Counted from the stretch's first letter, positions 8,033 through 17,115 are shown. The stretch is 64,000 nt of DNA from Myceligenerans crystallogenes (GCF_039529775.1 NZ_BAAANL010000002.1:248001-312000); one strand, 5' to 3'. Numbers and translations are program-made. Notes: generated from the sequence alone by a model not told the origin.

Positions 8033-9192
8033 CGTACGGTCACCTCGTCCTCCTGTGCTGCTTCCGCCTGCGCCGTCTCCTCCCGCGAGGCGTCGCGCGC
8101 CGCGTCCGCGGCGGCGGCGCGTGCGAGCGCGACCCGCTCGGCGTGGGTGGGCGGGTTCTCGGGCACGTCCGCGGGCCGCCGGGCGGCGGCGATCCTGCGC
8201 AGTTCGGGCACGATCTCGCCGGCGAGGAGGTCGATCTGCTCGAGCACCGTCTTCAGGGGCAGCCCGGCGTGGTCGGTGAGGAACAGCTGCCGCTGGTAGT
8301 AGCCGACGTCGTCGATGAAGGCGCCGTACCGGTCGATGACCTCCTGCGGGGAGCCGACGGTCAGCGGCGTGTCCCGCGTGAAGTCCTCCATCGACGGGCC
8401 GTGCCCGTACACGGGCGCGACGTCGAAGTAGGGGCGGAACTCGCGCCGGGCGTCCTGGGCGTTCTTCCGGACGAACACCTGACCGCCGAGGCCCACGATC
8501 GCCTGGTCGGCCCTGCCGTGCCCGTGGTGCTCGTACCGCTGCCGGTAGAAGCGGACCATCTGCCGGGTGTGGCTCATGGGCCAGAAGATGTTGTTGTGCA
8601 GGAACCCGTCGCCGTAGTAGGCGGCCTGCTCGGCGATCTCCGGGGAGCGGATGGAGCCGTGCCACACGAACGGCGGCACGCCGTCCAGGGGGCGGGGCGT
8701 GGAGGTGAAGCCCTGCAGCGGGGTGCGGAACTTGCCCTCCCAGTCCACGACGTCCTCGGTCCACAGGCGCCGCACGAGCGCGTAGTTCTCGATCGCCAGC
8801 GGGATGCCCTGGCGGATGTCCTGCCCGAACCACGGGTACACGGGGCCCGTGTTGCCGCGCCCCAGCATGAGGTCCATGCGGCCGTCCGAGACGACCTGGA
8901 GCATCGCGTACTCCTCGGCGATGCGGACCGGGTCGTTCGTGGTGATCAGGGTGGTGGCGGTGGACAGGGTGATGTTCCGGGTGACCCCGGCCAGGTAGCC
9001 CAGCATCGTGGTGGGCGAGGAGGCCACGAACGGCGGGTTGTGGTGCTCCCCCGTGGCGAAGACGTCGAGGCCCGCCTCGTCGGCGTGCCGCGCGATGGTG
9101 AGCATGGCGCGCACCCGCTCGGTGTCGTCCGGGGTGCGGCCCGCGACGGGGTCGCGGGTGACGTCGCTGACGCTGAAGATCCCGAATTGCAC
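8029..9192 (-). CDS. LLM-class flavin-dependent monooxygenase (CE1758-like)
   Basis: This 387-residue luciferase-like TIM-barrel enzyme begins MQFGIFSVSDVTRDP (GTG start). Family segments include ATGEHHNPPFVASSPTTML and LMLGRGNTGPVYPWF. Such enzymes use FMNH2 and oxygen to oxidise an organic or sulfur substrate; the substrate is not evident. GTG at 9192 is chosen because GAGAGGAAG lies 8 bases upstream and the family N-terminus begins there, 25 residues after an in-frame upstream ATG. The C-terminus is an Ala/Glu-rich extension. It forms a two-gene operon with the FMN reductase. A palindrome in its upstream region may be the operator. Confidence 0.85.
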   Translation of the reverse strand: MQFGIFSVSDVTRDPVAGRTPDDTERVRAMLTIARHADEAGLDVFATGEHHNPPFVASSPTTMLGYLAGVTRNITLSTATTLITTNDPVRIAEEYAMLQVVSDGRMDLMLGRGNTGPVYPWFGQDIRQGIPLAIENYALVRRLWTEDVVDWEGKFRTPLQGFTSTPRPLDGVPPFVWHGSIRSPEIAEQAAYYGDGFLHNNIFWPMSHTRQMVRFYRQRYEHHGHGRADQAIVGLGGQVFVRKNAQDARREFRPYFDVAPVYGHGPSMEDFTRDTPLTVGSPQEVIDRYGAFIDDVGYYQRQLFLTDHAGLPLKTVLEQIDLLAGEIVPELRRIAAARRPADVPENPPTHAERVALARAAAADAARDASREETAQAEAAQEDEVTVR

Positions 9193-9221
9193 GGTGCGAC
9201 TTCCTCTCGCTCGGATCATGG

Positions 9222-9233
9222 ATGCATTTGCAT
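9222..9233. promoter_or_regulatory. palindrome ATGCATTTGCAT upstream of LLM monooxygenase
   Basis: ATGCA-TT-TGCAT is a perfect palindrome 30 bases upstream of the GTG start of the monooxygenase. It is a candidate repressor site for the flavin monooxygenase operon; the cognate regulator is unknown. Confidence 0.4.
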
Positions 9234-9389
9234 GTACACCGCGGAACGCCCGCGGCCGCCCGCGCATTCCCGCGGGGTTCGGGTGAGGTTGCGCACAACT
9301 ACCCCCAGTTTGCCGGGATCCGGCTTGCGGGTGCCCGGCCTACGGCTAGCCTTGACGAACCACCGCTTCGTTTCCGCCGGGCAAAACCT

Positions 9390-9415
9390 GGAACACGCCA
9401 GCATGTCCGTGCGTT
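9390..9415 (+). promoter_or_regulatory. SigR/SigH-type promoter of rbpA
   Basis: GGAAC at 9390-9394 and GTT at 9413-9415 are separated by exactly 18 bases and followed by GAAAC. This matches the SigR (Streptomyces) / SigH (mycobacteria) consensus GGAAY-N18/19-GTT. It lies 100 bases before the rbpA ATG. rbpA is a known SigR target in Streptomyces coelicolor, which supports the call. A second possible housekeeping promoter (TTGCGG-N16-TAGCCT) sits around 9324-9351. Confidence 0.7.
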
Positions 9416-9516
9416 GAAACTTCGGACCATCTCACGGTGGGCCCGAAGCACCCAGATTCCGTCACACCAGCTGACATCAGCTGACACCCAGTTTCCCTGA
9501 GACCTTGGAGGACGAC

Positions 9517-9861
9517 ATGGCTGACCGCTCCCTGCGCGGCATGAGCATCGGCTCGAAGAGCATGGAGTCCGACGAGGGCGTGGATTTCGCCCCGCGGTTC
9601 CAGGCGTACTACGACTGCCCCAACGGGCACACGATCATCCTTCCGTTCGCGACCGATGCCGAGGTGCCGGCCCTGTGGGAGTGCCGGTGCGGTGCCGAGG
9701 CGCTGCTGCGGGACGCGGAGCGTCCCGAGGTGAAGCCGGGTAAGCCGCAGCGTACCCACTGGGACATGCTGCTGGAGCGCCGCACGGTCAAGGAGCTGGA
9801 GGAGCTGCTGGACGAGCGTCTGGAGCTCCTGCGCGCGGGCAAGCTGCGCCGCTCCGCCTGA
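9517..9861 (+). CDS. rbpA: RNA polymerase-binding protein RbpA
   Basis: This 114-residue protein begins MADRSLRGMSIGSKSMESDE, the conserved N-terminal tail of RbpA. The core domain has zinc-ligand-like Cys/His residues (YYDCPNGHT, WECRCGAEA). The C-terminal sigma-interacting helix is HWDMLLERRTVKELEELLDE. RbpA binds RNA polymerase and principal sigma factors, stabilises open promoter complexes and affects rifampicin tolerance. Start ATG at 9517 has GGAGGA 6 bases upstream. A strong hairpin terminator follows the gene. All expected regions are present at normal length. Confidence 0.97.
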   Translation: MADRSLRGMSIGSKSMESDEGVDFAPRFQAYYDCPNGHTIILPFATDAEVPALWECRCGAEALLRDAERPEVKPGKPQRTHWDMLLERRTVKELEELLDERLELLRAGKLRRSA

Positions 9862-9893
9862 CGGCGCCCCGCTTGACGAGCAAGCCCTGACGA

Positions 9894-9922
9894 GGTCCCG
9901 CCGGTCTCCCGGCGGGACCTTT
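9894..9922 (+). terminator. rho-independent terminator of rbpA
   Basis: GGTCCCGCCGG and CCGGCGGGACC form a perfect 11-bp GC-rich stem with a 4-base loop (TCTC), followed by TTT. It lies 32 bases after the rbpA stop. Confidence 0.85.
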
Positions 9923-9925
9923 GCC

Positions 9926-9980
9926 ATGTCCGGACGGTCATGTCCGGACGGTCACGTCCAGCAGGTCATGTCGCAGCGTC
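9926..9980. repeat. 14-bp tandem repeat, four copies
   Basis: ATGTCCGGACGGTC occurs twice in perfect tandem (9926-9939, 9940-9953). It is followed by diverged units ACGTCCAGCAGGTC (9954-9967) and a 13-base ATGTCGCAGCGTC (9968-9980). The array fills the space between the rbpA terminator and the lnt stop, and its end overlaps the lnt stop codon. Confidence 0.8.
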
Positions 9981-11667
9981 ATGTCCGACGACGGCGCCCG
10001 CGCACCCGCGACACGACGCCGGCCGCGATCCCGGCCGCGACCAGCAGCCCGGCGCCGCCCGCGGCGATCCACCCGGGCCAGGGTCCGGCCAGGACGGCGG
10101 GCGTGAGGGTGGTGCGCAGCGGGAGCCGGGCGGCGAAGGTGTCGTGGGTGAACAGTTCGGTGGCGGCCACGAGCGTCCCGTCGGGCGCGACGACGCCGGA
10201 CACCCCGACGGTGGACACCTGTACGGCGGCCCTGCCGGTGGTCATGGCCTGCATGCGGGTCATGGCCAGCTGCTGCGTGGACTCGCTGGTCCACCCGAAG
10301 GGCGCGTTGTTGGTCGGGACCACCAGGACCTGCGCGCCGCGCCCCACGGCGTCGCGCACGATGTCGTCGTAGGCGACCTCGAAGCAGATGACGGTCGCGA
10401 CGGGGACGGTCGCGCCGGGGCCCCCGGACGCCTCGGCGGGCACCTCCATGACGGCGGGCTCGCCCCCGGGCAGCATGTCGGTGGTGACCCGGTCGACCTG
10501 GTCGGACAGCAGCCGGACGACGGGCCGCCAGGGGATGTACTCGCCGAACGGCGCGGGCCGCTGCTTCGCGTACCGCTGGGTGACACCCTGCCCGGCCTCC
10601 CACAGCAGCGCCGTGTTGTACCGCCCGCCGGTCTCGGGGTACTCCTGCGACCCGACCAGGATCGGCGCGCCGGCCGCCTCGGCGGCCGCGTCGAGCGCGG
10701 CGGCCTCGCCGGGGTCGGTGCGCGGGTCGATGCCCGAGGAGTCCTCCGGCCACAGCACGATGTCGAGCTGCCCCGCGAGGTCCCCGGCGAGCTCGTGCGT
10801 GCCGGTGATGTGGTTCCCGAACAGCTCGGGCCGGAACCCGAACACGCCCTCGCCCGGGTCGTCGACGTTGCCCTGCACCGCCCCGGCCACCAGGACGCCG
10901 TCCTCGGCGGTGCCCTGCCCGGCGTCGTGCACCGGCACGCCGTCGCCGGACGTGACGGTTCCGGCGTCCGGGTCGGCGGGCAGGGGAAGGGCCGCAGGTC
11001 CGACGACGACGGCCGCCGCGATCGCGACCGCGGCCGCCGCACGGCCCGCGGACCTACGGGTCAGCGGCCTCACGGACAGCGCCCGGACGGCTCCGGCCAG
11101 GCCCAGCCCGGCCAGGCACACCCCGAACGTCACCAGCACCGACGACCCCAGCCATGCGGCCCGCCCCAGCGGCACGTCGACCATGCTCCAGGCGAGCCTC
11201 GCCCAGGGGAACCCGCCGAACGGCACCTGCGCCCGCAGCTCCTCCACGCCGGTGAACAGCCACGCGAACGCGACCGCCGCCCACCAGCCGGCCCCGGACG
11301 GTACCCGGCCTCCCCGCAGCAGCACGGTGATCCCGCGCCGCACCCACGTCCACGCCGCCCCGAACAGGGCCAGGAACGACGCCTCCAGCACGCTCAGCGC
11401 GATCCACGGCGCCTCCTCGGTGGCGAGGTTCGCCCACCACAGGTGCGGCAGGAAGAACACGCACCCGAACACCAGCCCGGCCAGCGCGTTCCAGCCCGCG
11501 TGATCGGGGCGCAGCGCCCACCACAGCAGCGCGACGGCCACCAACGCACCCGGCCACCATCCCAGGGGCGGGAAGGCGGCCCCCAGCGCCAGCCCCCCGA
11601 GAGCGGCGAGCAACAGGGACGACAACCTCGGGGCGACCTTCACGTGCACCCGAGAACTGTAAGTCAT
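9979..11667 (-). CDS. lnt: apolipoprotein N-acyltransferase
   Basis: This 562-residue membrane enzyme N-acylates the lipid-modified Cys of lipoproteins. The first 220 residues contain about six to eight membrane segments, followed by a nitrilase-fold domain. The catalytic triad is visible as E308 (LWPEDSS), K368 (YAKQRPAPFGEYIP, with accessory E375) and C428 (VICFEVAYDD). The C-terminus returns to one more membrane segment (about 533-550) and an Arg-rich tail. There is no fused Ppm1 glycosyltransferase domain of the mycobacterial kind. The start ATG at 11667 is 12 bases after the upstream amidohydrolase stop, so the genes are probably co-transcribed. Confidence 0.92.
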   Translation of the reverse strand: MTYSSRVHVKVAPRLSSLLLAALGGLALGAAFPPLGWWPGALVAVALLWWALRPDHAGWNALAGLVFGCVFFLPHLWWANLATEEAPWIALSVLEASFLALFGAAWTWVRRGITVLLRGGRVPSGAGWWAAVAFAWLFTGVEELRAQVPFGGFPWARLAWSMVDVPLGRAAWLGSSVLVTFGVCLAGLGLAGAVRALSVRPLTRRSAGRAAAAVAIAAAVVVGPAALPLPADPDAGTVTSGDGVPVHDAGQGTAEDGVLVAGAVQGNVDDPGEGVFGFRPELFGNHITGTHELAGDLAGQLDIVLWPEDSSGIDPRTDPGEAAALDAAAEAAGAPILVGSQEYPETGGRYNTALLWEAGQGVTQRYAKQRPAPFGEYIPWRPVVRLLSDQVDRVTTDMLPGGEPAVMEVPAEASGGPGATVPVATVICFEVAYDDIVRDAVGRGAQVLVVPTNNAPFGWTSESTQQLAMTRMQAMTTGRAAVQVSTVGVSGVVAPDGTLVAATELFTHDTFAARLPLRTTLTPAVLAGPWPGWIAAGGAGLLVAAGIAAGVVSRVRGRRRRT

Positions 11668-11679
11668 CGCCCTGTCGCG

Positions 11680-13356
11680 TCACCCCAGCTGGTCGTGGAT
11701 CACCACGCCGTCGCGCATCGTGTGGAGGCACTCCGGCTCCGGCGCGCCCTCGGACAGGTCCGGCAGCAGCGGCTGCCCGGCGCGCGCCTCCCGGCTCCAC
11801 GACGACAGCCGGCTCAGCCGCTCCGACCCCGTCTGCACCGTCAGGTCCCCGGCCCGCCACACCGCCAGATGCGCGGGCGCGCCCACCCGCAGCTCCCCCG
11901 CGCCCGTGTGGTCCAGCCCGGCGACCCGCCAGCCGCCGCGCGTGTGGGCGCGGAACGCCGCCCGCGCCGACATGCGCTGGTCCGGGTCCTCGTGCGCGGT
12001 CGCGGCCCGCACCCCCGCCCACGGCGCCACGGGCGTGACCGGCGTGTCCGACCCGAACGCGAGCGGCACCCCCGCCCCCACCAGGTCCGCGAACGGCTGC
12101 AGCGCGGCCGCCCGCACCGGCCCCAGCCTGCTCGCGTACATGCCGGTCGTGCCGCCCCAGGCGGCGTCGAACGCGGGCTGCACCGACAGGGACACGCCGT
12201 GCAGCAGCAGCGACGACAACGCGGCGGCGTCCACGAACAGCGCGTGCTCGAGCCGGTGCCGCCCGGCCCGCAGGCTCCCCGCCCCGCCGATCCGCGCCGC
12301 GAGGGCGAGCCCTGCCAGCACCTCGTCCATCGCCCGGTCCCCGATGACGTGGAACCCGCCCTGCAGGCCCACCCCGGCCACCGCGATCAGATGGTTCGCG
12401 ATCTCCTCGGCCGACAGGTACAGGTTCCCGTACCAGGCCGTCCCGTCGGGCCCCGCGACCAGGTCGGTGTAGGGCGCGCGCAGCGCGGCCGTGCGTGACC
12501 CGATCGACCCGTCCACCGTCAGGTCGCCCGCGATGCCCGTCAGGAACGGCAGCAGCGCGGCCAGCTCCGCGGCGTCGTCGGCCGTCTCGCACAGCTCCGC
12601 CCGGTACGCGACCACGTGCGGCAGCCCGTCCGCGGGATCCGCGGCCTGCGCCATGATCCCGGCCAGGCCCTCGTGCGTGTCCAGGTGCGGGCCCGACATC
12701 TCGTGCACCGACACCACGCCGCGCGCCGCCCACGACTCGAGCGCCGCGCGCTGCGTGCGCGCCCGCCGCTCGGGCGACATCCGCCGGGACGCGTCCCGGA
12801 CCGCGTGGTGGGCGTCGGCGGTCAGGATGCCGTCCGGGGCGTCCCCGCCGGGGAGCCGGTCGACGCCGGCGCTCGCGGCGAGCTTGGTGGACACGACCGC
12901 GGAGTGCCCGTCGACGCGGCCGGCGTAGACGGGGCGGCCGCCGGCGACGTCGTCGAGCTCGGTGCGGGTCAGGGGGCGTCGTTCGGGCCAGGTCTGTTCG
13001 TCCCAGCCGAACGCGAGGAGGGTTTCGGTGCCGAGCGGGTCGGCGGCGTCGAGCCGGCGGGCGCCCGCGGCCAGCGCGGCGAGGGCTTCGGCGGCGGAGC
13101 GGACGCCGGCTCCGGCGGACAGGTCGACGGCGGCGAGGGCCAGGCCGGTCTCCAGGACGTGGACGTGGGAGTCCACGAAGCCGGGGGTGACGAGGGCGCC
13201 GTCGAGGTCGATGACACGGTCGGCGCGGGCGGCGAGCCCGTCGGCGGTGTCGTCGGCGCCGAGCCAGGCGACCACGCCGTCGTCCACGAGGATCGCTTCG
13301 GCGAACGGGTCCGCGGCGGAGTGCACGCTGCCGCCTCGGTACAGGATCGAGGTCAC
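11680..13356 (-). CDS. amidohydrolase family protein (YtcJ-like)
   Basis: This 558-residue metal-dependent hydrolase has an N-terminal beta-sandwich (ILYRGGSVHSAADPFAEAIL) and the metal motif GFVDSHVHVLE. A GGFHVIGDRAMDEVL segment and the late Asp motif LAFGSDTPVTP are those of the YtcJ/amidohydrolase-3 family. Substrates of this family are mostly unknown amides or formylated compounds. Start is GTG at 13356; an AT-rich -10-like TACAAT is directly upstream, so the transcript may be almost leaderless. It lies between helY and lnt, all on the minus strand. Confidence 0.85.
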   Translation of the reverse strand: MTSILYRGGSVHSAADPFAEAILVDDGVVAWLGADDTADGLAARADRVIDLDGALVTPGFVDSHVHVLETGLALAAVDLSAGAGVRSAAEALAALAAGARRLDAADPLGTETLLAFGWDEQTWPERRPLTRTELDDVAGGRPVYAGRVDGHSAVVSTKLAASAGVDRLPGGDAPDGILTADAHHAVRDASRRMSPERRARTQRAALESWAARGVVSVHEMSGPHLDTHEGLAGIMAQAADPADGLPHVVAYRAELCETADDAAELAALLPFLTGIAGDLTVDGSIGSRTAALRAPYTDLVAGPDGTAWYGNLYLSAEEIANHLIAVAGVGLQGGFHVIGDRAMDEVLAGLALAARIGGAGSLRAGRHRLEHALFVDAAALSSLLLHGVSLSVQPAFDAAWGGTTGMYASRLGPVRAAALQPFADLVGAGVPLAFGSDTPVTPVAPWAGVRAATAHEDPDQRMSARAAFRAHTRGGWRVAGLDHTGAGELRVGAPAHLAVWRAGDLTVQTGSERLSRLSSWSREARAGQPLLPDLSEGAPEPECLHTMRDGVVIHDQLG

Positions 13357-13368
13357 GGCCTGAACTTT

Positions 13369-13374
13369 ATTGTA
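13369..13374 (-). promoter_or_regulatory. putative -10 box (TACAAT) for the amidohydrolase-lnt pair
   Basis: On the minus strand TACAAT lies 12 bases before the GTG at 13356, inside a short AT-rich stretch unusual for this window. No clear -35 box is seen 16-18 bases upstream. Confidence 0.35.
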
Positions 13375-13384
13375 TTTTCCCCGT

Positions 13385-16282
13385 TCACAGGCTGGAGTAG
13401 GCGACGACGCCGCGCAGCACGGCCCCGTGGGCGCGGTGGGCGGTGCGGCGGAGTTTCTCGGACGGCGCGGCTCCGGCGAGCTGGTCCAGGACGTCCAGGA
13501 CCTGCTTGCACCAGCGCACGAAGTCCCCGGCGGCCAGGTCGGAGCCCTTCAGGACGGCGTCGAGGCCCTTGCCGGACGCCCAGCGGTGCACGGGGGCGAC
13601 GATGCCGAGGTCGAGCCGGGCGGTGGCCTCGATGCCGTGCGCCTCCTCGAGGTCGTCGACCTCGGACCAGACGCGCTGGGTGGCGTCCAGGGCGCGGGCG
13701 AGGGCCCCGTGGGCGCCGCCGGGGATGAACGGGTCGCCGGCGTCGTCGCGCCGGCCCTGGTAGACGACGGCGGACACGACGGCGGCGAGGGCCGCGGGGT
13801 CGAGGTCGTCCCAGGCGCCGCGGCGGAGGCATTCGGCGAGCAGCAGGTCGTTCTCGGCGTAGAGGCGGCGCAGCCAGCGGCCGTGGCTGGTGACGCGCAG
13901 CCCGGCGGCGTGGTCGGGCGTCTCGGCTGCTTCTGCGACGTACCCGAGTTCGGCGAGCACGTCGAGGGTGCGGTCGAAGGTGCGGGCGATGCCGCCGGTG
14001 CGGCCCTCGACGCGGCGCACGAGCTGGTCGTGCTCGGCGGACAGCGTGTGCCAGCGTTCGGCCCAGCGGGCGTGGTCCTCGCGGTCGGGGCAGTCGTGGC
14101 AGGGGTGGGCGCGCAGGGCGGCGCGCAGGCGGGAGAGCTCGGCGTCGGAGGCGGCGTCGCCGCCGCTGGTCCGGGCGGCGCGGGCGGCTTTTCCGGGGCG
14201 GCCGGCGTGCTCGTCGATCTCGGCGACGGCGTTGCGCATGCGCTGGGCGAGGTCGTGGCGCACGTCGGCCTTGCGGGTGTTGGTGCCCTTGCCGAGCTTG
14301 ATGCGGGTGACGGTGGTGACGCCGCCGGGCACGTCGGCGAGGGTGAGGCGCTTGACCTGTTTCTCCTGGGTCAGGACGGTGGGGCGGGGTCCGTCGAACC
14401 CGCCGGGTTCGCCGGCGTCGAGCACCAGGACGTAGCCGCGGCGGCGTCCGGTGGGCAGCTGGATGATGTCGCCGCGGGTCAGGCTCTCGAGTTCGGCGAC
14501 GACCTCGGCGCGCCGGGCGCTGGTGGCGGCGCGGGACAGGTCCTTCTCGCGGGCGGTGATGTCGGCGCGCAGCCGCATGTAGCCGGCGAAGTCGCCGCGG
14601 TCGCAGGTCATGGCCTGGGCGTAGCCGTCGAGGGCCTCGGCGTGGGCGCGGGCCTGTTTCGCGAGGCCGACGACGCCGCGGTCGGCCTGGAACTGGGCGA
14701 AGCTGGTCTCCAGGACCTCCCGGGCGCGGTCGCGGCCGACCTGGGCGACGAGGTTGACGGCCATGTTGTAGGTGGGCCGGAAGCTGGACCGCAGGGGGTA
14801 GAGGCGGCGGGAGGCGAGGCCGGCCAGGGCGTGGGGGTCGAGGCCGTGGTGGTCGACGACGATCGCGTGCCCTTCGACGTCGATGCCGCGCCGGCCGGCC
14901 CGTCCGGTGAGCTGGGTGAACTCGCCGGGGGTGATGGGCTGGTGGCCGGTGCCGTCCCATTTGACGAGTTTCTCGAGCACGACGCTGCGGGCGGGCATGT
15001 TGATGCCGAGCGCGAGGGTCTCGGTGGCGAACACGACCTTGACGAGCCCGGCGGCGAACAGTTCCTCGACGGTCTCCTTGAACACGGGCAGCAGCCCGGC
15101 GTGGTGGGCGGCGACGCCGCGCTGCAGGGCCTGGGACCAGGACCAGAACCCGAGCACGTCGAGGTCCTCGGGCGGGATGGCGGCGGTGCGGCGTTCCACG
15201 ACGGCGCGGATCCTGGCCTCCTCGGCGGCGGTGGTCAGCCGCAGCCCGGCGCGCAGGCACTGGTCCACGGCGCCGGCGCAGCCGGCGCGGGAGAACACGA
15301 ACCAGATCGCGGGCAGCATCTTGTCGGCGTTGAGCGCCTCGACCACGGCGTACCGGGGCGGGGTGCGCCGCTGGACGCCGGCGCCGGAGCCGCCCGCGGG
15401 CGCGACGGCGTCGTCGCCGATCTTGCGGCCCCCGCGGCCGCGGTAGCCGCGGTCGCCCCGCCCGCGGTACCCGCGCTTCCTGCCGCGCCCGGGGCCGTGG
15501 TCCCCGGGCCGGCTGCCGCGGAACGCGGCGGCGAGGTCGGGGTTGATGGGCGGGTTCTTCCCGGGGTCGTACGGGTCGACGTGCCCGGCGTACAGGTCGA
15601 GCATGCGGGGCCGCCCGCGGGGCTCCGGGGAGGACAGCTCGACGTGCTGCCACAGCGGCACGGGCCGCCGTTCGGAGACGACCACGGCGGTGTCGCCGCG
15701 CACCATCTCCAGCCAGTCGCCGAACTCCTCCGCGTTGGACACGGTCGCGGACAGGGACACCAGCTGCACGTCGTCGGGCAGGTGGATGATCACCTCTTCC
15801 CACACGGGCCCGCGGAACCGGTCGGCGAGGTAGTGCACCTCGTCCATGACGACGTAGGCGAGCCCGTCCAGGGCCGCCGAGCCGGCGTACAGCATGTTGC
15901 GCAGCACCTCGGTGGTCATCACGACCACGGGCGCGTCCCCGTTGACGGTGGAGTCGCCGGTCAGCAGGCCGACGTTCGCGGCGCCGTGCCGCGCGGCGAG
16001 GTCGGAGTACTTCTGGTTGGACAGCGCCTTGATCGGCGTCGTGTAGAACGCCTTGCGGCCCCCGGCCAGCGCCAGGTGCACCGCGAACTCGCCCACCACG
16101 GTCTTGCCCGCGCCGGTGGGCGCGGCCACCAGCACGCCGCGCCCGGCCTCGAGGGCCCGGCAGGCCTCGATCTGGAACTCGTCGAGGCTGAACCCGAGCT
16201 CCTCACGGAAGACGTCGAGCTCCGGGATGGTGGTGGCAGGCGGGCGACGCCGCGAGGCGGCATACCGCTCGGCGGGACTCAT
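13385..16282 (-). CDS. helY: Ski2-like DEAD/DEAH-box RNA helicase HelY
   Basis: This 965-residue superfamily-2 helicase has Walker A AAPTGAGKT (53-61), DEVH (147-150) and SAT (178-180). The second RecA domain carries TETLALGINMPARSVV and the QLTGRAGRRG motif. A long C-terminal region follows with a CHDCPD segment, as in actinobacterial HelY and eukaryotic Ski2/Mtr4. An Arg/Gly-rich insertion (about 260-287, repeated GYRGRG) sits between the RecA domains. The ATG at 16282 is the start of the homologous region; the longer open frame upstream reads antisense-like sequence. It lies downstream of tatA-tatC, the order seen in Mycobacterium tuberculosis. Role: RNA remodelling, mostly by homology. 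Confidence 0.9.
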   Translation of the reverse strand: MSPAERYAASRRRPPATTIPELDVFREELGFSLDEFQIEACRALEAGRGVLVAAPTGAGKTVVGEFAVHLALAGGRKAFYTTPIKALSNQKYSDLAARHGAANVGLLTGDSTVNGDAPVVVMTTEVLRNMLYAGSAALDGLAYVVMDEVHYLADRFRGPVWEEVIIHLPDDVQLVSLSATVSNAEEFGDWLEMVRGDTAVVVSERRPVPLWQHVELSSPEPRGRPRMLDLYAGHVDPYDPGKNPPINPDLAAAFRGSRPGDHGPGRGRKRGYRGRGDRGYRGRGGRKIGDDAVAPAGGSGAGVQRRTPPRYAVVEALNADKMLPAIWFVFSRAGCAGAVDQCLRAGLRLTTAAEEARIRAVVERRTAAIPPEDLDVLGFWSWSQALQRGVAAHHAGLLPVFKETVEELFAAGLVKVVFATETLALGINMPARSVVLEKLVKWDGTGHQPITPGEFTQLTGRAGRRGIDVEGHAIVVDHHGLDPHALAGLASRRLYPLRSSFRPTYNMAVNLVAQVGRDRAREVLETSFAQFQADRGVVGLAKQARAHAEALDGYAQAMTCDRGDFAGYMRLRADITAREKDLSRAATSARRAEVVAELESLTRGDIIQLPTGRRRGYVLVLDAGEPGGFDGPRPTVLTQEKQVKRLTLADVPGGVTTVTRIKLGKGTNTRKADVRHDLAQRMRNAVAEIDEHAGRPGKAARAARTSGGDAASDAELSRLRAALRAHPCHDCPDREDHARWAERWHTLSAEHDQLVRRVEGRTGGIARTFDRTLDVLAELGYVAEAAETPDHAAGLRVTSHGRWLRRLYAENDLLLAECLRRGAWDDLDPAALAAVVSAVVYQGRRDDAGDPFIPGGAHGALARALDATQRVWSEVDDLEEAHGIEATARLDLGIVAPVHRWASGKGLDAVLKGSDLAAGDFVRWCKQVLDVLDQLAGAAPSEKLRRTAHRAHGAVLRGVVAYSSL

Positions 16283-16341
16283 GACGCACAGACTACGTGG
16301 ACAGTCCGACAGGCCGGAGGACATATCCGGCCCGCCGGCCC

Positions 16342-17112
16342 TCAGACCTCGTCGAGCCCCAGCTTCCTCGCCTGCCGCCGGTCGTGCAGGTACGCGAACC
16401 CGAGCGCCACGAAGTACAGCAGGCAGATCGGCAGCGCCACCAGGATCATCGTCCACGGGTCCGGCGTCGGCGTCATGATCGCCGCGAACGTGAACGCGAT
16501 CAGCACCGCCCACCGCCAGCCCTTCGCCATCGCCGCGGCGGGCAGGATCCCGGCCAGGTTCAGCCCGGTCAGCACCACCGGGGACAGGAACGCCAGCCCG
16601 AACGCGATCAGCAGCCGCATCACCAGCGACAGGTACTCCTGCGCGTTGGTGAACCCGGTCGCCTCCGCCGGCAGGAACCCGGACAGGATCTGGATCGCGT
16701 GCGGGAACACCAGCCACGCCATGTACGCCCCGCCCAGGAACAGCGGCAGCGCGGCGGCCACGAACAGGTACGCGTACCTGCGTTCCTTGCTGGTCAGCCC
16801 GGGCGTCACGAACGCCCACAGCTGGAACAGCCACCACGGCGCCGTCAGGAACACCGCCAGGAACAGCGACGACTTGATCTTCAGGTCCAGGGCCGCCATC
16901 GGCCCCGCGAAGTTCAGCGTCATCTCGTTCCCGCGCAGCTTCTCCGCCTCGATCAGCGGCTGCTGCAGCGCCTGCAGCAGCGGGTCGTACAGCAGCCAGC
17001 CCGCCACCGCGCCGACCACCAGGCCCACCGCCATCAGGATGATCCGCTTGCGCAGCTCCTTGAGGTGGTCGATCAGCGGCATGCGGCCGTCGGCCGCCCG
17101 CGTCGCGGCCAC
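16342..17112 (-). CDS. tatC: Sec-independent protein translocase TatC
   Basis: This is a 256-residue multi-spanning membrane protein. The N-terminus has PLIDHLKELRKRII, the cytoplasmic TatC signature that binds twin-arginine signal peptides, and six membrane segments follow. Family positions include the loop FVTPGLTSKERRY and the conserved TPTPDPWTMI stretch before the fifth and sixth helices. TatC forms the receptor complex for export of folded proteins. GTG at 17112 lies 3 bases after the tatA stop. Complete. Confidence 0.95.
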   Translation of the reverse strand: MAATRAADGRMPLIDHLKELRKRIILMAVGLVVGAVAGWLLYDPLLQALQQPLIEAEKLRGNEMTLNFAGPMAALDLKIKSSLFLAVFLTAPWWLFQLWAFVTPGLTSKERRYAYLFVAAALPLFLGGAYMAWLVFPHAIQILSGFLPAEATGFTNAQEYLSLVMRLLIAFGLAFLSPVVLTGLNLAGILPAAAMAKGWRWAVLIAFTFAAIMTPTPDPWTMILVALPICLLYFVALGFAYLHDRRQARKLGLDEV

Positions 17113-17115
17113 CCG

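Noticed and set aside
13353..15803. 816-residue Arg/Pro-rich frame over helY
   Set aside because: Extreme Arg/Pro composition, typical of a shadow frame in high-GC DNA; the helicase frame has intact motifs.
16282..16837. N-terminal extension of helY through the tatC gene
   Set aside because: The extra residues are antisense-type sequence overlapping tatC on the same strand in another frame; helicase homology begins at the ATG at 16282.
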